Source of the DNA: Atopobium sp.
GTDB lineage: Bacteria; Actinomycetota; Coriobacteriia; Coriobacteriales; Atopobiaceae
Reading direction: 5' to 3'
Length of the DNA stretch: 43,722 nucleotides
NCBI GenBank assembly: GCA_015258715.1
Contig: JABZHR010000008.1
Span: 1-43,722, forward strand
Shown: piece after piece, positions 7,438 to 15,932 of the stretch
Layout of the letters: the number at the start of each line of letters is the position of its first letter
Numbering within the stretch: the first letter of the stretch is position 1
Translations under genes and position numbers: made by a program
The notes under the pieces: generated by a model
The model's input: only the letters and a program-made list of their open reading frames with translations
What the model was told of the DNA's origin: nothing
The model's database searches: none

Positions 7438-7555
7438 TAGTAGCCTCCTCCACGAGACGGTATGCCGAAATCATGTCGTCAGCTACTCCGAGTAGCCCCT
7501 CCTTGCACCAGGCGATCCAGCGGTCACCGTGACGTTCTACAGTATACGCTTTCAT
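7424..7555 (-). CDS. 43-residue hypothetical protein
   Basis: A short gene starting MKAYTVERHGDRW and ending EEATNGNR. The ATG at 7555 overlaps the stop of the upstream gene (ATGA), and its last bases overlap the next gene, so it fits the compact coupled operon. It resembles short proteins with a beta hairpin followed by an amphipathic helix. No function is assigned. Confidence 0.6.
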   Translation of the reverse strand: MKAYTVERHGDRWIAWCKEGLLGVADDMISAYRLVEEATNGNR

Positions 7556-7761
7556 GCCCAGTCCTCCTTGACAACTACGGTATCGTCAGTCCACTCCTCG
7601 CAGATGAATTGATCGATGGGAAGATATGTGAGGGTGTCATCCAGCTCGACGATGACCAGAGCGGCCTGGGGATCCTCGTCTCCGATGTCCCCATCACAGC
7701 ATAAATCCTTGATTCGGCGCTGGGCCACGTTACCATCAAGATCCTTGAGTACCAGTTTCAT
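7552..7761 (-). CDS. small acidic hypothetical protein
   Basis: A 69-residue acidic protein with beta-strand patterning (ALVIVELDDTLTYLPID). ATG at 7761 follows AGGAGACGCAA. It overlaps the 43-residue gene by four bases. The LPID element faintly recalls the LPI element of the two tandem paralogues at 5.7-6.1 kb, but I do not claim homology. Confidence 0.6.
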   Translation of the reverse strand: MKLVLKDLDGNVAQRRIKDLCCDGDIGDEDPQAALVIVELDDTLTYLPIDQFICEEWTDDTVVVKEDWA

Positions 7762-7801
7762 TTGCGTCTCCTACACAAGTACAATACGGAAAAAATGAGT
7801 G

Positions 7802-8248
7802 TCAGTTCTTGTAACGAACATTGATGACTTGTTTCTTGTCATCGACCTTGAACTTGCGAATGTGCCCTGAGAGACGAATGCGATAACCATCATCTTTCAA
7901 AACCTCGAGACCGCCGTCTTCTATCCAACGTATCTTTCCTCTGACACTCCAGTTCTCGATGTAATCTGCGTTGGATTCGACATTGATGGTCCACTTGTCG
8001 GAGTCGGTCTCAGCCTTCTCCGTCTCGTCAAGCGGATGGAGCTTGAAAACGACTAGGGATTCTCCTCCGATGGTATCTATTGTGCAGTCGTCGGTGGTGG
8101 CCACCACCTCGCAAATGCCGAGTTCGTTCTGGGGGTCGACAGATACGATCCACTTGGTGAAATCCCCCTCGTCGACTCGGACTGTGCGCTTGATGTCGAA
8201 GACGTGGGTGTGGGTATCCGACAGGTGGAAATAAAGCTTCTTGAGCAT
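7802..8248 (-). CDS. hypothetical beta-rich protein, 148 residues
   Basis: Sequence alternates hydrophobic and polar residues over its whole length (KWIVSVDPQNELGICEVVAT), suggesting a beta-sandwich or repeated barrel. The ATG at 8248 is preceded by AGAAGGAACGAACGC, the usual ribosome binding site of this phage, which in turn follows a strong GC hairpin. No known motif seen. Confidence 0.65.
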   Translation of the reverse strand: MLKKLYFHLSDTHTHVFDIKRTVRVDEGDFTKWIVSVDPQNELGICEVVATTDDCTIDTIGGESLVVFKLHPLDETEKAETDSDKWTINVESNADYIENWSVRGKIRWIEDGGLEVLKDDGYRIRLSGHIRKFKVDDKKQVINVRYKN

Positions 8249-8272
8249 GCGTTCGTTCCTTCTAGTGGGTAC

Positions 8273-8300
8273 GGGGGCCCCAGGTCTCCCCAGGGCCCCC
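8273..8300 (-). other. GC-rich hairpin in a gene leader (copy 1)
   Basis: GGGGGCCC at 8273-8280 pairs with GGGCCCCC at 8293-8300 around the loop CAGGTCTCCCCA. It lies between a stop codon and the ribosome binding site of the next gene. No T-run follows, so it is not a standard intrinsic terminator. A second copy with the same loop is at 16738-16767. RNA stabilisation, processing or weak termination are possible. Confidence 0.7.
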
Positions 8301-8313
8301 TTGGATATGGATG

Positions 8314-8544
8314 TCAGTGCAGGATCGGCTCGTAGAGGCCCCAGAGCTGACCCTCGGTCATGAGGTCGAACTTGTTGTCGCTACGACGGATAACCCACTT
8401 ACCGACGGCTCCGGTGTGAAGGTGAGCCTTGATCTCCTCGTCGCTGGCGGCCCAGTTGCGGACCAGACGGAGATTGTCATTCGTGATCTTGACCGCCTCG
8501 CAGACGCTACGGCGAGGGTTGAAGAGCTTGACTTCGAGCGGCAT
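8314..8544 (-). CDS. small hypothetical protein
   Basis: A 76-residue protein starting MPLEVKLFNPRRSVCEAVKI, with a predicted beta-beta-alpha start and a Trp-rich second half. The ATG at 8544 overlaps the stop of the SSB-like gene (TGATG) and uses GAGGAGG upstream, so the two are translationally coupled. Similar short genes often follow SSB-like genes in phages; function not known to me. Confidence 0.65.
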   Translation of the reverse strand: MPLEVKLFNPRRSVCEAVKITNDNLRLVRNWAASDEEIKAHLHTGAVGKWVIRRSDNKFDLMTEGQLWGLYEPILH

Positions 8545-9014
8545 CAGAACGGAACCTCCTCGGTGTCGGCGTCCTCGGCGTACATAGCCTCAAGCTCGTC
8601 CTCGACGATAGTGAAGAAGCCCTTGTCAAGATATGCCGAGCAGAACTCCACTCCAGCTTGAGTGCGTCCGTGGTAGGGGCGGAGGGCAATATCGGCCCGC
8701 TCTAGGTCTGCGAAATCGAGGGCGCCGACTGTCTGCTCGTTCAGGAGCGTACGAGTACGTCCGATGATCGAGACGATCTTGGGCGGACGGCCTCCGAAGT
8801 TGACCTTCACCTTGATATAGGGAAGGGGCTCCTCCGTGTCGTCCCGAGGCTTCAGGGTCTTGATGTTGAACCCTTCGGTTCGGAAGTCGTCGACGGCATC
8901 GTCAGGGAGGATGACGCAGAATGTGCGAGCCGTGTTCCCGAAGCGGTCTTTCTCGCCAGCGAAGTTGCGGAAGAGAAGTCGGGCGTTCTTGATAGTGTAA
9001 GTGTTGACGGCCAT
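8544..9014 (-). CDS. phage single-stranded DNA-binding-like protein
   Basis: A 156-residue protein. The opening TYTIKNARLLFRNFAGE and the internal IKVKVNFGGRPPKI match a family of phage proteins commonly labelled ssDNA-binding. The acidic C-terminal tail ends EEVPF, close to the DDIPF tip of bacterial SSB that binds partner proteins. The ATG at 9014 follows AAAGGAACACGAC. Its place between replication genes supports a role in coating single strands. The family link is from memory of the sequence pattern. Confidence 0.65.
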   Translation of the reverse strand: MAVNTYTIKNARLLFRNFAGEKDRFGNTARTFCVILPDDAVDDFRTEGFNIKTLKPRDDTEEPLPYIKVKVNFGGRPPKIVSIIGRTRTLLNEQTVGALDFADLERADIALRPYHGRTQAGVEFCSAYLDKGFFTIVEDELEAMYAEDADTEEVPF

Positions 9015-9093
9015 GTCGTGTTCCTTTCTATGGGGTAGTAGTCTTGGGATAGAACTTGGTCGACGAAATATGGAGGCGAATAAAGATCGTACT

Positions 9094-9399
9094 TCATGGC
9101 CTCCTCTCTAGGCGGATAATTCCGCGCTCTTGAAGCTTCTGTAGGAACCAGCGCGCGTCCCACTCCTCCACAAGAATATTGTAGATCTCCTTGAGCCAGT
9201 CCTCCTGCCGAGGCGTGGCCAGCTCACTGAGCTGTTCCTGGAGGAGATCGACAGTGCAGATGCATTCCCAGAGCCGGCCATCAGTGAGTTTCTCAACCTT
9301 TTCTGGCAAGGTTGTAATAAATGCCTCGACGGCTATTGGAGCACTGTGGAGGAGACGGACCGTGGCGAGTGTCATGTCCTCGGCGGCATCGTCACTCAT
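9094..9399 (-). CDS. hypothetical protein, 101 residues
   Basis: An acidic, helix-rich protein starting MSDDAAEDMTLATVRLL and ending in RLERRP. I chose ATG at 9399, which overlaps the end of the upstream gene, over longer readings whose extra N-terminus is Ser/Thr-rich shadow sequence. No family recognised. Confidence 0.65.
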   Translation of the reverse strand: MSDDAAEDMTLATVRLLHSAPIAVEAFITTLPEKVEKLTDGRLWECICTVDLLQEQLSELATPRQEDWLKEIYNILVEEWDARWFLQKLQERGIIRLERRP

Positions 9400-9682
9400 C
9401 GGAGACCCCCTCGATGGAGTTGATTCCGACGATGAGACCCGCGTCGACGAGGCAGCGCACGAGGTCCCGGTCGTCCAGCTCGGTACGGCAGATATCGATG
9501 AGACTGTTAATTGCCCGACGACGATCGACACCATGGCGGCTATCGGCACAGAGCTCAAGCTTCTTGATGATCTCTTCGATCTCGTCGTCCTTCAGGTTCG
9601 CCACCTCGTCCCGGAGATAGCTGGTGTAACCGACAAGGATATCGTTAGCGGTCTGTCCGCCATCGTAAACAGAGGAGAGCAT
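9392..9682 (-). CDS. hypothetical helical protein, 96 residues
   Basis: Predicted mostly alpha-helical (NLKDDEIEEIIKKLELC, then RRAINSLIDICRTELDD). The ATG at 9682 has AAAGGAACGAACC upstream, right after the hairpin leader at 9708-9731. It overlaps the next gene by eight bases. No function can be given. Confidence 0.65.
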   Translation of the reverse strand: MLSSVYDGGQTANDILVGYTSYLRDEVANLKDDEIEEIIKKLELCADSRHGVDRRRAINSLIDICRTELDDRDLVRCLVDAGLIVGINSIEGVSDE

Positions 9683-9707
9683 TGGTTCGTTCCTTTCTAT
9701 CGAGAAA

Positions 9708-9731
9708 CCTAGAACCCGGGTTGGGTTCTAA
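9708..9731 (-). other. CCTAGAACCC-family hairpin, copy 1
   Basis: TAGAACCC at 9710-9717 pairs with GGGTTCTA at 9723-9730. On the minus strand it is followed by TTTCTCGATAGAAAGGAACG and then the start of the next gene. The same leader block recurs before the gene starting at 19002, and a close variant occurs before 17384. Confidence 0.7.
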
Positions 9732-9744
9732 GTGCGAGGTTGGT

Positions 9745-9933
9745 TCAGTTGGTCTTGAATGTGTCGCAGATGTTCTTGGCCATGGCGAGCATGTCCTCTT
9801 TCGTCGCTGAGAGGTGGTGCTGGTCGCAGTAGTCGCGTGTCGCGTAGTAGGCGAACGTAGCTATGGCGAAGCCAACACCCATCTCAGCAAGGTTGGTGAG
9901 GACGTACTGGCGGGCGAGGGAGGGGCAGGACAT
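9745..9933 (-). CDS. small membrane protein
   Basis: A 62-residue protein with one likely membrane segment (GVGFAIATFAYYA, about 19-31) and a short helical C-terminus. The ATG at 9933 is preceded by AGAAAGGTACTGCC and lies 27 bases downstream of a TATAAT box, giving a short leader. It forms its own small transcription unit after the polymerase gene. Confidence 0.65.
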   Translation of the reverse strand: MSCPSLARQYVLTNLAEMGVGFAIATFAYYATRDYCDQHHLSATKEDMLAMAKNICDTFKTN

Positions 9934-9959
9934 GGCAGTACCTTTCTGGTGGGGGTCTC

Positions 9960-9965
9960 ATTATA
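9960..9965 (-). promoter_or_regulatory. TATAAT -10 box, GAGACC-type promoter P1
   Basis: On the minus strand the sequence reads GCATATAATGAGACC. The -10 box is a perfect consensus. The -35 region is weak. The GAGACC following the box is shared by four other promoters in the window. It lies just upstream of the small membrane protein gene starting at 9933. Confidence 0.65.
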
Positions 9966-9985
9966 TGCCCTGCCCGTCTCGCGAT

Positions 9986-12900
9986 TCATACTGTTAGGAA
10001 GGTATCGACGTCCGTATACTTCTGAATTTGCCCTCGGGCAGCGTCCACGAGTTCCCTTCCATATCGATTGTCCAGCTTAGCTCGCCAGTCGTCTCCGGCG
10101 TCCTCGTAATCAAGCCAGAGATACCCCTTGCAACCTCCGACATCGCCGTACGAAATAATCTCATTACCCTCTTTGTCCACTCGATGATTCTCTCGTACAA
10201 GTCGACCGGCCCCGGGAGTGTCTGGGTTAACAGGAATGAAGCGCCCGACGCGGCCGACGAATTTGCGGTCATTCTCGCCGAATTCAAGCAGCATTCGTGT
10301 AGTAACCGATCGTGTCTGGGCGACATCTTCGAGATCCAGAGGATCTCCGGTGAAGAGAGTCTTGTAGACAACGGGTTCTTGGAATTGCTTGCCGGTTGCG
10401 TGCCATCCATCTCGGTCGTGTGCAATATACACGGCGTCGTTGACAAGTAGCATGCGATCGTAGGTCGCCTCGTGCTCGAATGTGTAACCGTACTTCTTAC
10501 CAAACTCGAAGACCTCCGAAATGATGCGATCGTCGGCGTTCGGGATCTTGATCGAGTCTGTCTTGATGTGAGCAACGGTGTATCCTTTCTCCTGAACGAA
10601 ATGTTTCAGGTCGACCATGAACAAAGCGCCGCGTTTGGCGACGATGTTGTCCACGTTCCGGGGGTCTCGGAGTGGGTTGTCGAATTTGGCGGCGGTGAGT
10701 CCGTACGTCGAATTCAGTGCGATCTTCAGCGCATAGGCCAGAGCGTCGAGGTTCGAGTCGTCGTCTAGATATGGAGCCAGCGCACCATTCAGGATCTTTC
10801 GAGCCTCGTCGAGTTCCTTGTGCTTGATCAAGATACGAGCCTTCTTGAGCTCGCTGTACCTCTTGGTGTATGGCCCGAACAGCTGGAGATTCTCGATCGA
10901 CGTAGGATGCATCGATGCAATATCCAGCAAGGCCACGTTCTCGTGGTATCCGGGTTCGGAGGAGACGTATCCGCCCTCACCAACCTCTTCGCCACGATAT
11001 GTCGACTTGCCGTACTCGTACTTGTAGCCGGGGAACATCCCCGACAGGTCTGTGTACTGCAAGTACTTCTGAGTGTCTCGCTGACCCTGGAATATGATCT
11101 GAGTGGTCAGCTTGTTGGTGCTGGAGTTGACCGGAAGGCCTGCGATCGCCGCAAGGATCTGACGTGCCTCCCAGTCCGCCTCCAGATGGTCCCACACCTT
11201 CTCCGTGGCGATGACGTCGTTGTCGCAATATGCGGCGACCTCTTCCCACTTCTCCTCCGGCACCGGTTCGTCCCAGGGAAGGCCGAGCTCCTTGTGATGG
11301 ATACCCAGCTCGATCTCCCACTTCTTGAGGGACTGCTTCTTGGCAGCGAAGTCGTAGATATCGGTATAGGACAGGTTGTATGCCTCTCGGAATCCCTCCT
11401 TGATAAGGTTGTCGATGATCTTACGAGAGAGGTGATAGAGCTGGATGTTTGAGTAGCCCAGTATGCGACCGTAGAGGATATGGTTGTCGTACCGACGGTT
11501 GTTGAACCCGACAAGCCTCTTTTCACAAAGATCGGAGATCTCGTTCGGAGTCGGATTGATCATCCTCTGGATCTTGTCGGATCCCCGAACCTTCCAGTTC
11601 ACAAGGAACAGGTTCGGAAATACCTCGACGTCGTAAATGATCGGGGTATCGTCGTCCGGCTCCTCGTAGGTCTCCTCATGGTCGCTCTCCGAGGAGAACG
11701 GCATCTCCCGCACCAACTTGATGCAGTAGTCGGCCTGATGGGTGGACTTCATGGCGAACGTGAGGACCTTCTGCCTCATGTCCGACACGTCGTAGTCCAT
11801 CCCGGACTCCTTGGCGTCCGTCAGCACCTTCATGATGAAATCGATGCTGGGTTTCGTCCCGGGATGGAACTCCTTCCTCAGGTTCCGCTCTATGAGCTTC
11901 CGGATGGACTTCTCGTTCTGCATGACCTCCTGACGGATCAAGGGTTTCTCCTTGACGGGAAGATATCCGTCCTCAACCGTGGTAAGGCCCTGGTGGGCGG
12001 TGCACTCGGTGAGGCGTCGACGGAGGGCGGATTTGCCCGAGTAGACCTTGCACTCGACTCCTGGCCGCACCAGCCGTGAAAGTACGGAAGGATCCCCCGA
12101 ATATCGATAGTGGATGTGGATTCCGCCCCCCGATCGGCTGAGTTCAGCATAGGAGGGAACCCACCTGCGAGCCTCTTCCAGACACTTGCCTCTGTCCTTG
12201 TCGAGGTCGATGTCGATGACGACGTCTTGCTCGGGTACGAGGACATAATGCTCCTTTCTAGTGTCTAAGTCCTTCAACGTGGTCGTGACGTCGTCCCAAC
12301 GCTTTGCTGGGAGGCCGTTTTCATTGGCATACTGCGCCGGACGGTCCTTGTAGAGCTCGTCGAGATATGACGGTTGCTCCCTCATCTCGGTCCAGTCCGA
12401 AATCGGGCTTTCCGTCTTCTCCCCCTGGGAAAATTTGGATTTCAATAGCCCTTTATACACCTTGCGCCGGCTGGTTCCATCGACCATGATTCGATCGTGA
12501 AACTCTTCGAAGTAATCCCGGATCTCGTCCTTGAACTTGTACATAGGGTACATGGCTCCGTCCGAATATGTCTGGGAGTACTCCTTGTACATCTCGTAGA
12601 TGCGCTTTAGCGCGACACCGTTCTCATCATCCAACTCGTCCTGATAGAAATCGAGGAAGTTGAAGATGGGATTGGTCTTACTCATCATGCCGATGGGCTT
12701 GTAATCGTCGTAATACGACGGGCCCTTGGACTTGTAGAGTTCCATGCAGCGATTGACGATGGATCCCCGCTCGTCCTCGAGTTGAGACATGATCTTTTTG
12801 TACCGACGAATATCGAGCTTTCGGCCAGAAGGCTCTACGTCGATGAGCCGCCTCGTCAGTCCACTCTTCGAGTCGGTGATAAGGACAGGCAGGTTGGTAC

Positions 12901-13720
12901 CCAGGAACAGCATTGCCTCGGACTTGAACGTGTATAGGGATTTCCCCTTCTCGTTCATGACCATCGGTTCGTGAGACACGAGGCTGTTCAGGCGACTGTT
13001 GTCCTTGATTCGGGCGAGGTTACCGTCATGCTGAATAGCCACTCGAGGGTTCGACTTGAACGGCTCTAAGGCGAATTGGTCGCTAGGCCGCCCAAGGGCC
13101 GCCGCATCGAACTGCGCGATATGACCGTCCAATAGTCTTGAGATGAGGTTCAGGACCGTCGACTTGCCTGATCCAGCAGATCCATAGAGCACGAAGAACT
13201 TCTGGATCCAGGTAGAGTCCCCCGTAAATACGGAGCCGATGGCCCACTCGAGTTTCTCCCTCTCGTCCGGATCATAGAGGGTGCTCATGAGCTCCTCGTA
13301 GGCAGGGCACGGATCGCTGCTCAGAGAATATGAGAGCGTTCTGGTTGCGTAGTCCTCCCTCCTAGGAGTTTGATTAGCGAACAGTATTCTGCTATCAAGG
13401 GGCTGATGGACGTCGGGAAGCTTAGACATCCACGCCTTGTAGTCGGCATATGTCTTGGAGTCGTAGTCCCCCAGATACCGTGGCCAGACGGACCCGTCGA
13501 CTCTCTTCGAGGCCTCTTGGAATCGACGGGTGACGTCGGCGTCCACGATACGCGTCAGGTCGTACTCGTCAGTACTCCAGAAATGCGTCTCGGGGTTGTA
13601 CACGGCGTAGAAGGACTTCCCACGAACCATGAGATCCTTGAATCGGTGCACACGCCAGGCCGGCCGTACCTCGGTGGTGCCCGACTTCAGGGCTCGCTCC
13701 TTGATCTCGTAGAAATCCAT
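9986..13720 (-). CDS. fused SF3-type helicase, primase-like domain and family B DNA polymerase
   Basis: One 1244-residue polypeptide with the parts of a replisome. Residues about 130-330: D5/SF3-like helicase with Walker A GSAGSGKS (180-187), AIQHDGN (228-234) and the sensor-type LFLGTN (271-276). Residues about 490-570: primase-like (AEP) motifs VIDIDLDKD (501-509) and SGGGIHIHY (530-538). Residues about 690-850: 3'-5' exonuclease with D697-x-E699, GFNNRRYD (738-745) and YCDND (831-835). Residues about 900-1240: family B polymerase with motif A LLDIASMHPTS (931-941), motif B KIALNSTYG (999-1007) and motif C KTDS (1053-1056). In related phages the helicase-primase and polymerase are, to my knowledge, usually separate genes. 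No frame break is visible. The start is ATG at 13720, one gene from the next. Confidence 0.88.
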   Translation of the reverse strand: MDFYEIKERALKSGTTEVRPAWRVHRFKDLMVRGKSFYAVYNPETHFWSTDEYDLTRIVDADVTRRFQEASKRVDGSVWPRYLGDYDSKTYADYKAWMSKLPDVHQPLDSRILFANQTPRREDYATRTLSYSLSSDPCPAYEELMSTLYDPDEREKLEWAIGSVFTGDSTWIQKFFVLYGSAGSGKSTVLNLISRLLDGHIAQFDAAALGRPSDQFALEPFKSNPRVAIQHDGNLARIKDNSRLNSLVSHEPMVMNEKGKSLYTFKSEAMLFLGTNLPVLITDSKSGLTRRLIDVEPSGRKLDIRRYKKIMSQLEDERGSIVNRCMELYKSKGPSYYDDYKPIGMMSKTNPIFNFLDFYQDELDDENGVALKRIYEMYKEYSQTYSDGAMYPMYKFKDEIRDYFEEFHDRIMVDGTSRRKVYKGLLKSKFSQGEKTESPISDWTEMREQPSYLDELYKDRPAQYANENGLPAKRWDDVTTTLKDLDTRKEHYVLVPEQDVVIDIDLDKDRGKCLEEARRWVPSYAELSRSGGGIHIHYRYSGDPSVLSRLVRPGVECKVYSGKSALRRRLTECTAHQGLTTVEDGYLPVKEKPLIRQEVMQNEKSIRKLIERNLRKEFHPGTKPSIDFIMKVLTDAKESGMDYDVSDMRQKVLTFAMKSTHQADYCIKLVREMPFSSESDHEETYEEPDDDTPIIYDVEVFPNLFLVNWKVRGSDKIQRMINPTPNEISDLCEKRLVGFNNRRYDNHILYGRILGYSNIQLYHLSRKIIDNLIKEGFREAYNLSYTDIYDFAAKKQSLKKWEIELGIHHKELGLPWDEPVPEEKWEEVAAYCDNDVIATEKVWDHLEADWEARQILAAIAGLPVNSSTNKLTTQIIFQGQRDTQKYLQYTDLSGMFPGYKYEYGKSTYRGEEVGEGGYVSSEPGYHENVALLDIASMHPTSIENLQLFGPYTKRYSELKKARILIKHKELDEARKILNGALAPYLDDDSNLDALAYALKIALNSTYGLTAAKFDNPLRDPRNVDNIVAKRGALFMVDLKHFVQEKGYTVAHIKTDSIKIPNADDRIISEVFEFGKKYGYTFEHEATYDRMLLVNDAVYIAHDRDGWHATGKQFQEPVVYKTLFTGDPLDLEDVAQTRSVTTRMLLEFGENDRKFVGRVGRFIPVNPDTPGAGRLVRENHRVDKEGNEIISYGDVGGCKGYLWLDYEDAGDDWRAKLDNRYGRELVDAARGQIQKYTDVDTFLTV

Positions 13721-13728
13721 TTGACTCC

Positions 13729-14277
13729 TTATATGTCGTAGTTCTCCGCGAGGTAGAGTTGCATTTGATACCAGAGCTCAAGGCGGTTCTGGTTCGGGAA
13801 CTCCCCCGACTCGTAGAACTCGGGAACATACTTGAGAGGGAATATGCCTCCGCGTCCGTGGGAATCGTACTGACGACTCATCCATCGGTTGATAGCCTTC
13901 TCGACCTTTCGATCGAGCTTATCGTCCAGCATGACGTCGCAGTCCATGAAGTTGATTCCGAGGTTGTTTATCATCTCCCAGAAATAGGGAGCGGGGCCCT
14001 CGTCATCGTCCAGCTCAAACGCCATACGATCAGCCAGCCCGAGAAGAACCTCGAGAACATTAGCTGGGCGCTTGAGAAATGCGGGTGAGAGCTCGCCGCC
14101 GTAGCGGTTCCGCCACTCACGACCATCCATGTCCCGATTGCGGTCCATCATGGCGGAGTAGCGGAACTCGGTACGGTAGAGCTTCATCAGGAGGAAGTAG
14201 CTGTCAAACGTGCTCGGCAGCTGGTTTTCATCCTCCCCCAAGAATGAGACTAGGAAGTCGAAGTACTCGTCTTCCAT
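13729..14277 (-). CDS. hypothetical protein upstream of the replisome gene
   Basis: A 182-residue acidic protein with an aromatic N-terminus (MEDEYFDFLVSFLGED) and a Met-rich central part (FWEMINNLGINFMDCDVM). The ATG at 14277 overlaps the stop of the upstream gene. It ends eight bases before the helicase-polymerase start, so co-expression is likely. No domain recognised. Confidence 0.7.
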   Translation of the reverse strand: MEDEYFDFLVSFLGEDENQLPSTFDSYFLLMKLYRTEFRYSAMMDRNRDMDGREWRNRYGGELSPAFLKRPANVLEVLLGLADRMAFELDDDEGPAPYFWEMINNLGINFMDCDVMLDDKLDRKVEKAINRWMSRQYDSHGRGGIFPLKYVPEFYESGEFPNQNRLELWYQMQLYLAENYDI

Positions 14278-14801
14278 CAGCGGGATCCTGAGTACGAGTC
14301 CTCAATGATCTCGAGGCGAATATCGTAGGGGAGATTGAAGTTGCGGATCCACTTGACGGTGATCTCGTCCGACTGTGTCTCGAGGTCGACGTTACCGAGC
14401 CACTCGCCCACGTTGTCGATAGTGACCATGTCGTCGTCACAGAGGATGCGGTCCTCCGTGAAATACATCAGCCTGACCCGATCGAAGTTGAAGATACCAA
14501 TGTTGTACTCGCCCTCCGTGATTTCATGGATGGACTCGCCCTCCGCGACCTCCTCGTCTTCGTCCTCTTCCTCGAAGTCCTCCTCCATGATCTCGGAGAG
14601 GTCGTCCTCCATGGTGATGTTGAGATACTCGTCGTTGACGATCTCCTCGTATTCGTCCATCGTCGGCTCCTTCACTTCCTCCTCCGGCTCGACCGGAGTT
14701 TCTACCGCCTTCTCCTCAGGCTCCTTATTCTCGCTCTTCAAGTCCTGTACGGCAAGAAATGTCGCCGTAAGACCGACGACGAGCGCCGGTAGTAGTTTCA
14801 C
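14277..14801 (-). CDS. membrane-anchored highly acidic protein
   Basis: A 174-residue protein. The N-terminus (LLPALVVGLTATFLAV, about 3-18) is a signal-anchor. It is followed by about 75 residues dominated by Glu and Asp (for example EEDFEEEDEDEEVAEGE), then a folded-looking C-terminal half. The start is GTG at 14801 with AAAGGGACGCAA upstream. The charge pattern could mimic DNA or bind cations, but this is speculation. Confidence 0.65.
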   Translation of the reverse strand: MKLLPALVVGLTATFLAVQDLKSENKEPEEKAVETPVEPEEEVKEPTMDEYEEIVNDEYLNITMEDDLSEIMEEDFEEEDEDEEVAEGESIHEITEGEYNIGIFNFDRVRLMYFTEDRILCDDDMVTIDNVGEWLGNVDLETQSDEITVKWIRNFNLPYDIRLEIIEDSYSGSR

Positions 14802-14869
14802 TTGCGTCCCTTTCGTTTAGTTGCTCGACCGATGGCGAAACCAACCAGGATCAGAAATGCTGCCTTCAC
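14798..14869 (-). CDS. possible 23-residue membrane peptide
   Basis: A very short frame starting at GTG 14869, overlapping the upstream stop as GTGA, and ending in TGA that overlaps the next gene's GTG. It encodes one hydrophobic segment (AAFLILVGFAIG) followed by a strongly basic tail (KRKGRK), the form of a minimal inner-membrane peptide. Stop-start overlaps on both sides support translation, but the length makes it uncertain. Confidence 0.4.
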   Translation of the reverse strand: MKAAFLILVGFAIGRATKRKGRK

Positions 14870-15792
14870 CGAATTGCCACCCTGTCAATCTGGTCGTAGA
14901 TAACGCCGTCGACGTTGAAGTCGAGGACGAACTTGGTGACCTCACGTCCGAGGACCGGGTCGTAGTCGCGGTAGTTGAATACCTCGAAGTTGCCGAACTC
15001 GACGATGCCGTCGCCGTCCTCGTTGTCGTAGACCCAGCCGACCACCGAACCGGCAGACGTCGGAGGCAGGCCGAGGCCCTTGTACACATCATTCAGGAGC
15101 AGATACCCACGAGTCCGCAGGATGTCGTTGGCGTAGTTCTCCTGAGCGTGGAGGATCATGAGGCTGTAGTCCTCGTTACCCTCCCAGGCTTTCGCGTTCT
15201 GGTCGAACACTACAGCATATGGCGAGACGCCGAGCTCACGCATGAACTCCTCCGGCTTGAGCTGGAACTCGCGCCCCGTCTCGTTGTAGTAGTCCATCTT
15301 CGCCTTGTCGAGGGCGTTGGCGTCAGCCTCGGCGAGAATACGCTCGGTCTCCTCCTTGCCGAAGCCCTCCTCGATGCGGTCCTTGTAGTTGCGGAAGGAC
15401 TCCTCGAGGCCGGCGTAAGCCATGGACAGACCCGCAATCCGATGCGCAGAAATGCGGTGTGCCAGGATCAGAGAAATGGCGGATGCCGTACCCAGACTCA
15501 GCGGCAGAGCGTAGTGCTTGACAAGGTGCTTCGTCAGGTTGCCCCAGGCACGAGCTTTGGCGATCTGAATCTCCTTCTTGTCGAACTTCTCCTCGTCCTC
15601 GGCCGCCTTAACCGTGGACAGCTCGTTCAGGTCCTCCCAGGTGACCTCGCCAACGCTCAGTGTCTGCTTGGCCGTGAGGACTGCGGTTGCGGTGAAGCCG
15701 GCGATCCCCAGCCCCGTCAGGATAGCGGGGGCGTGCTTGGAGACGATGAGAGCGCCCTTGCCGGCGAGGCGCGAAATAACAGTAAGACTCAT
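14866..15792 (-). CDS. DUF6353-like membrane protein 1
   Basis: A 308-residue protein with two hydrophobic segments (about residues 20-42, ILTGLGIAGFTATAVLTA, and about 96-110, PLSLGTASAISLIL), a central Glu/Ala-rich helical region and a C-terminal soluble part (VVGWVYDNEDGDGIVEF). It resembles phage proteins I know as DUF6353. A second, shorter copy is at 18086-18817. The ATG at 15792 overlaps the upstream gene's end. Function is unknown; the layout suggests a membrane-anchored protein with a large soluble domain. Confidence 0.65.
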   Translation of the reverse strand: MSLTVISRLAGKGALIVSKHAPAILTGLGIAGFTATAVLTAKQTLSVGEVTWEDLNELSTVKAAEDEEKFDKKEIQIAKARAWGNLTKHLVKHYALPLSLGTASAISLILAHRISAHRIAGLSMAYAGLEESFRNYKDRIEEGFGKEETERILAEADANALDKAKMDYYNETGREFQLKPEEFMRELGVSPYAVVFDQNAKAWEGNEDYSLMILHAQENYANDILRTRGYLLLNDVYKGLGLPPTSAGSVVGWVYDNEDGDGIVEFGNFEVFNYRDYDPVLGREVTKFVLDFNVDGVIYDQIDRVAIR

Positions 15793-15932
15793 GATGCGAA
15801 GTACTTCCTCTCGTTAAGGCTCTTGTAGACTGCGATTACCTGACCGTCACTCATGCGGTCAACCTTGGCGACCCAAGCCGCCGATCCTCCGTATGCTGTG
15901 CGCAGCTTAGCGCGCATCTGCTCGACACTCAT
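15789..15932 (-). CDS. small hypothetical protein, 47 residues
   Basis: Starts MSVEQMRAKLRTAYGG with AAGGAAGAACAA upstream of the ATG at 15932. It overlaps its neighbours by four bases on both sides. It looks helical and basic. A longer upstream reading of the frame crosses two other genes and is rejected. Confidence 0.65.
   Translation of the reverse strand: MSVEQMRAKLRTAYGGSAAWVAKVDRMSDGQVIAVYKSLNERKYFAS

Noticed and set aside
9015..9093. Short gene starting MKYDLYSPPYF upstream of the SSB-like gene
   Set aside because: The frame has no stop before it enters the SSB-like gene in another phase, and GGAGG is only two bases from its ATG.
14821..15828. Plus-strand open frame of 335 codons
   Set aside because: Opposite the DUF6353-like gene, with no ribosome site and a Leu/Val-rich composition typical of antisense frames in GC-rich genes.
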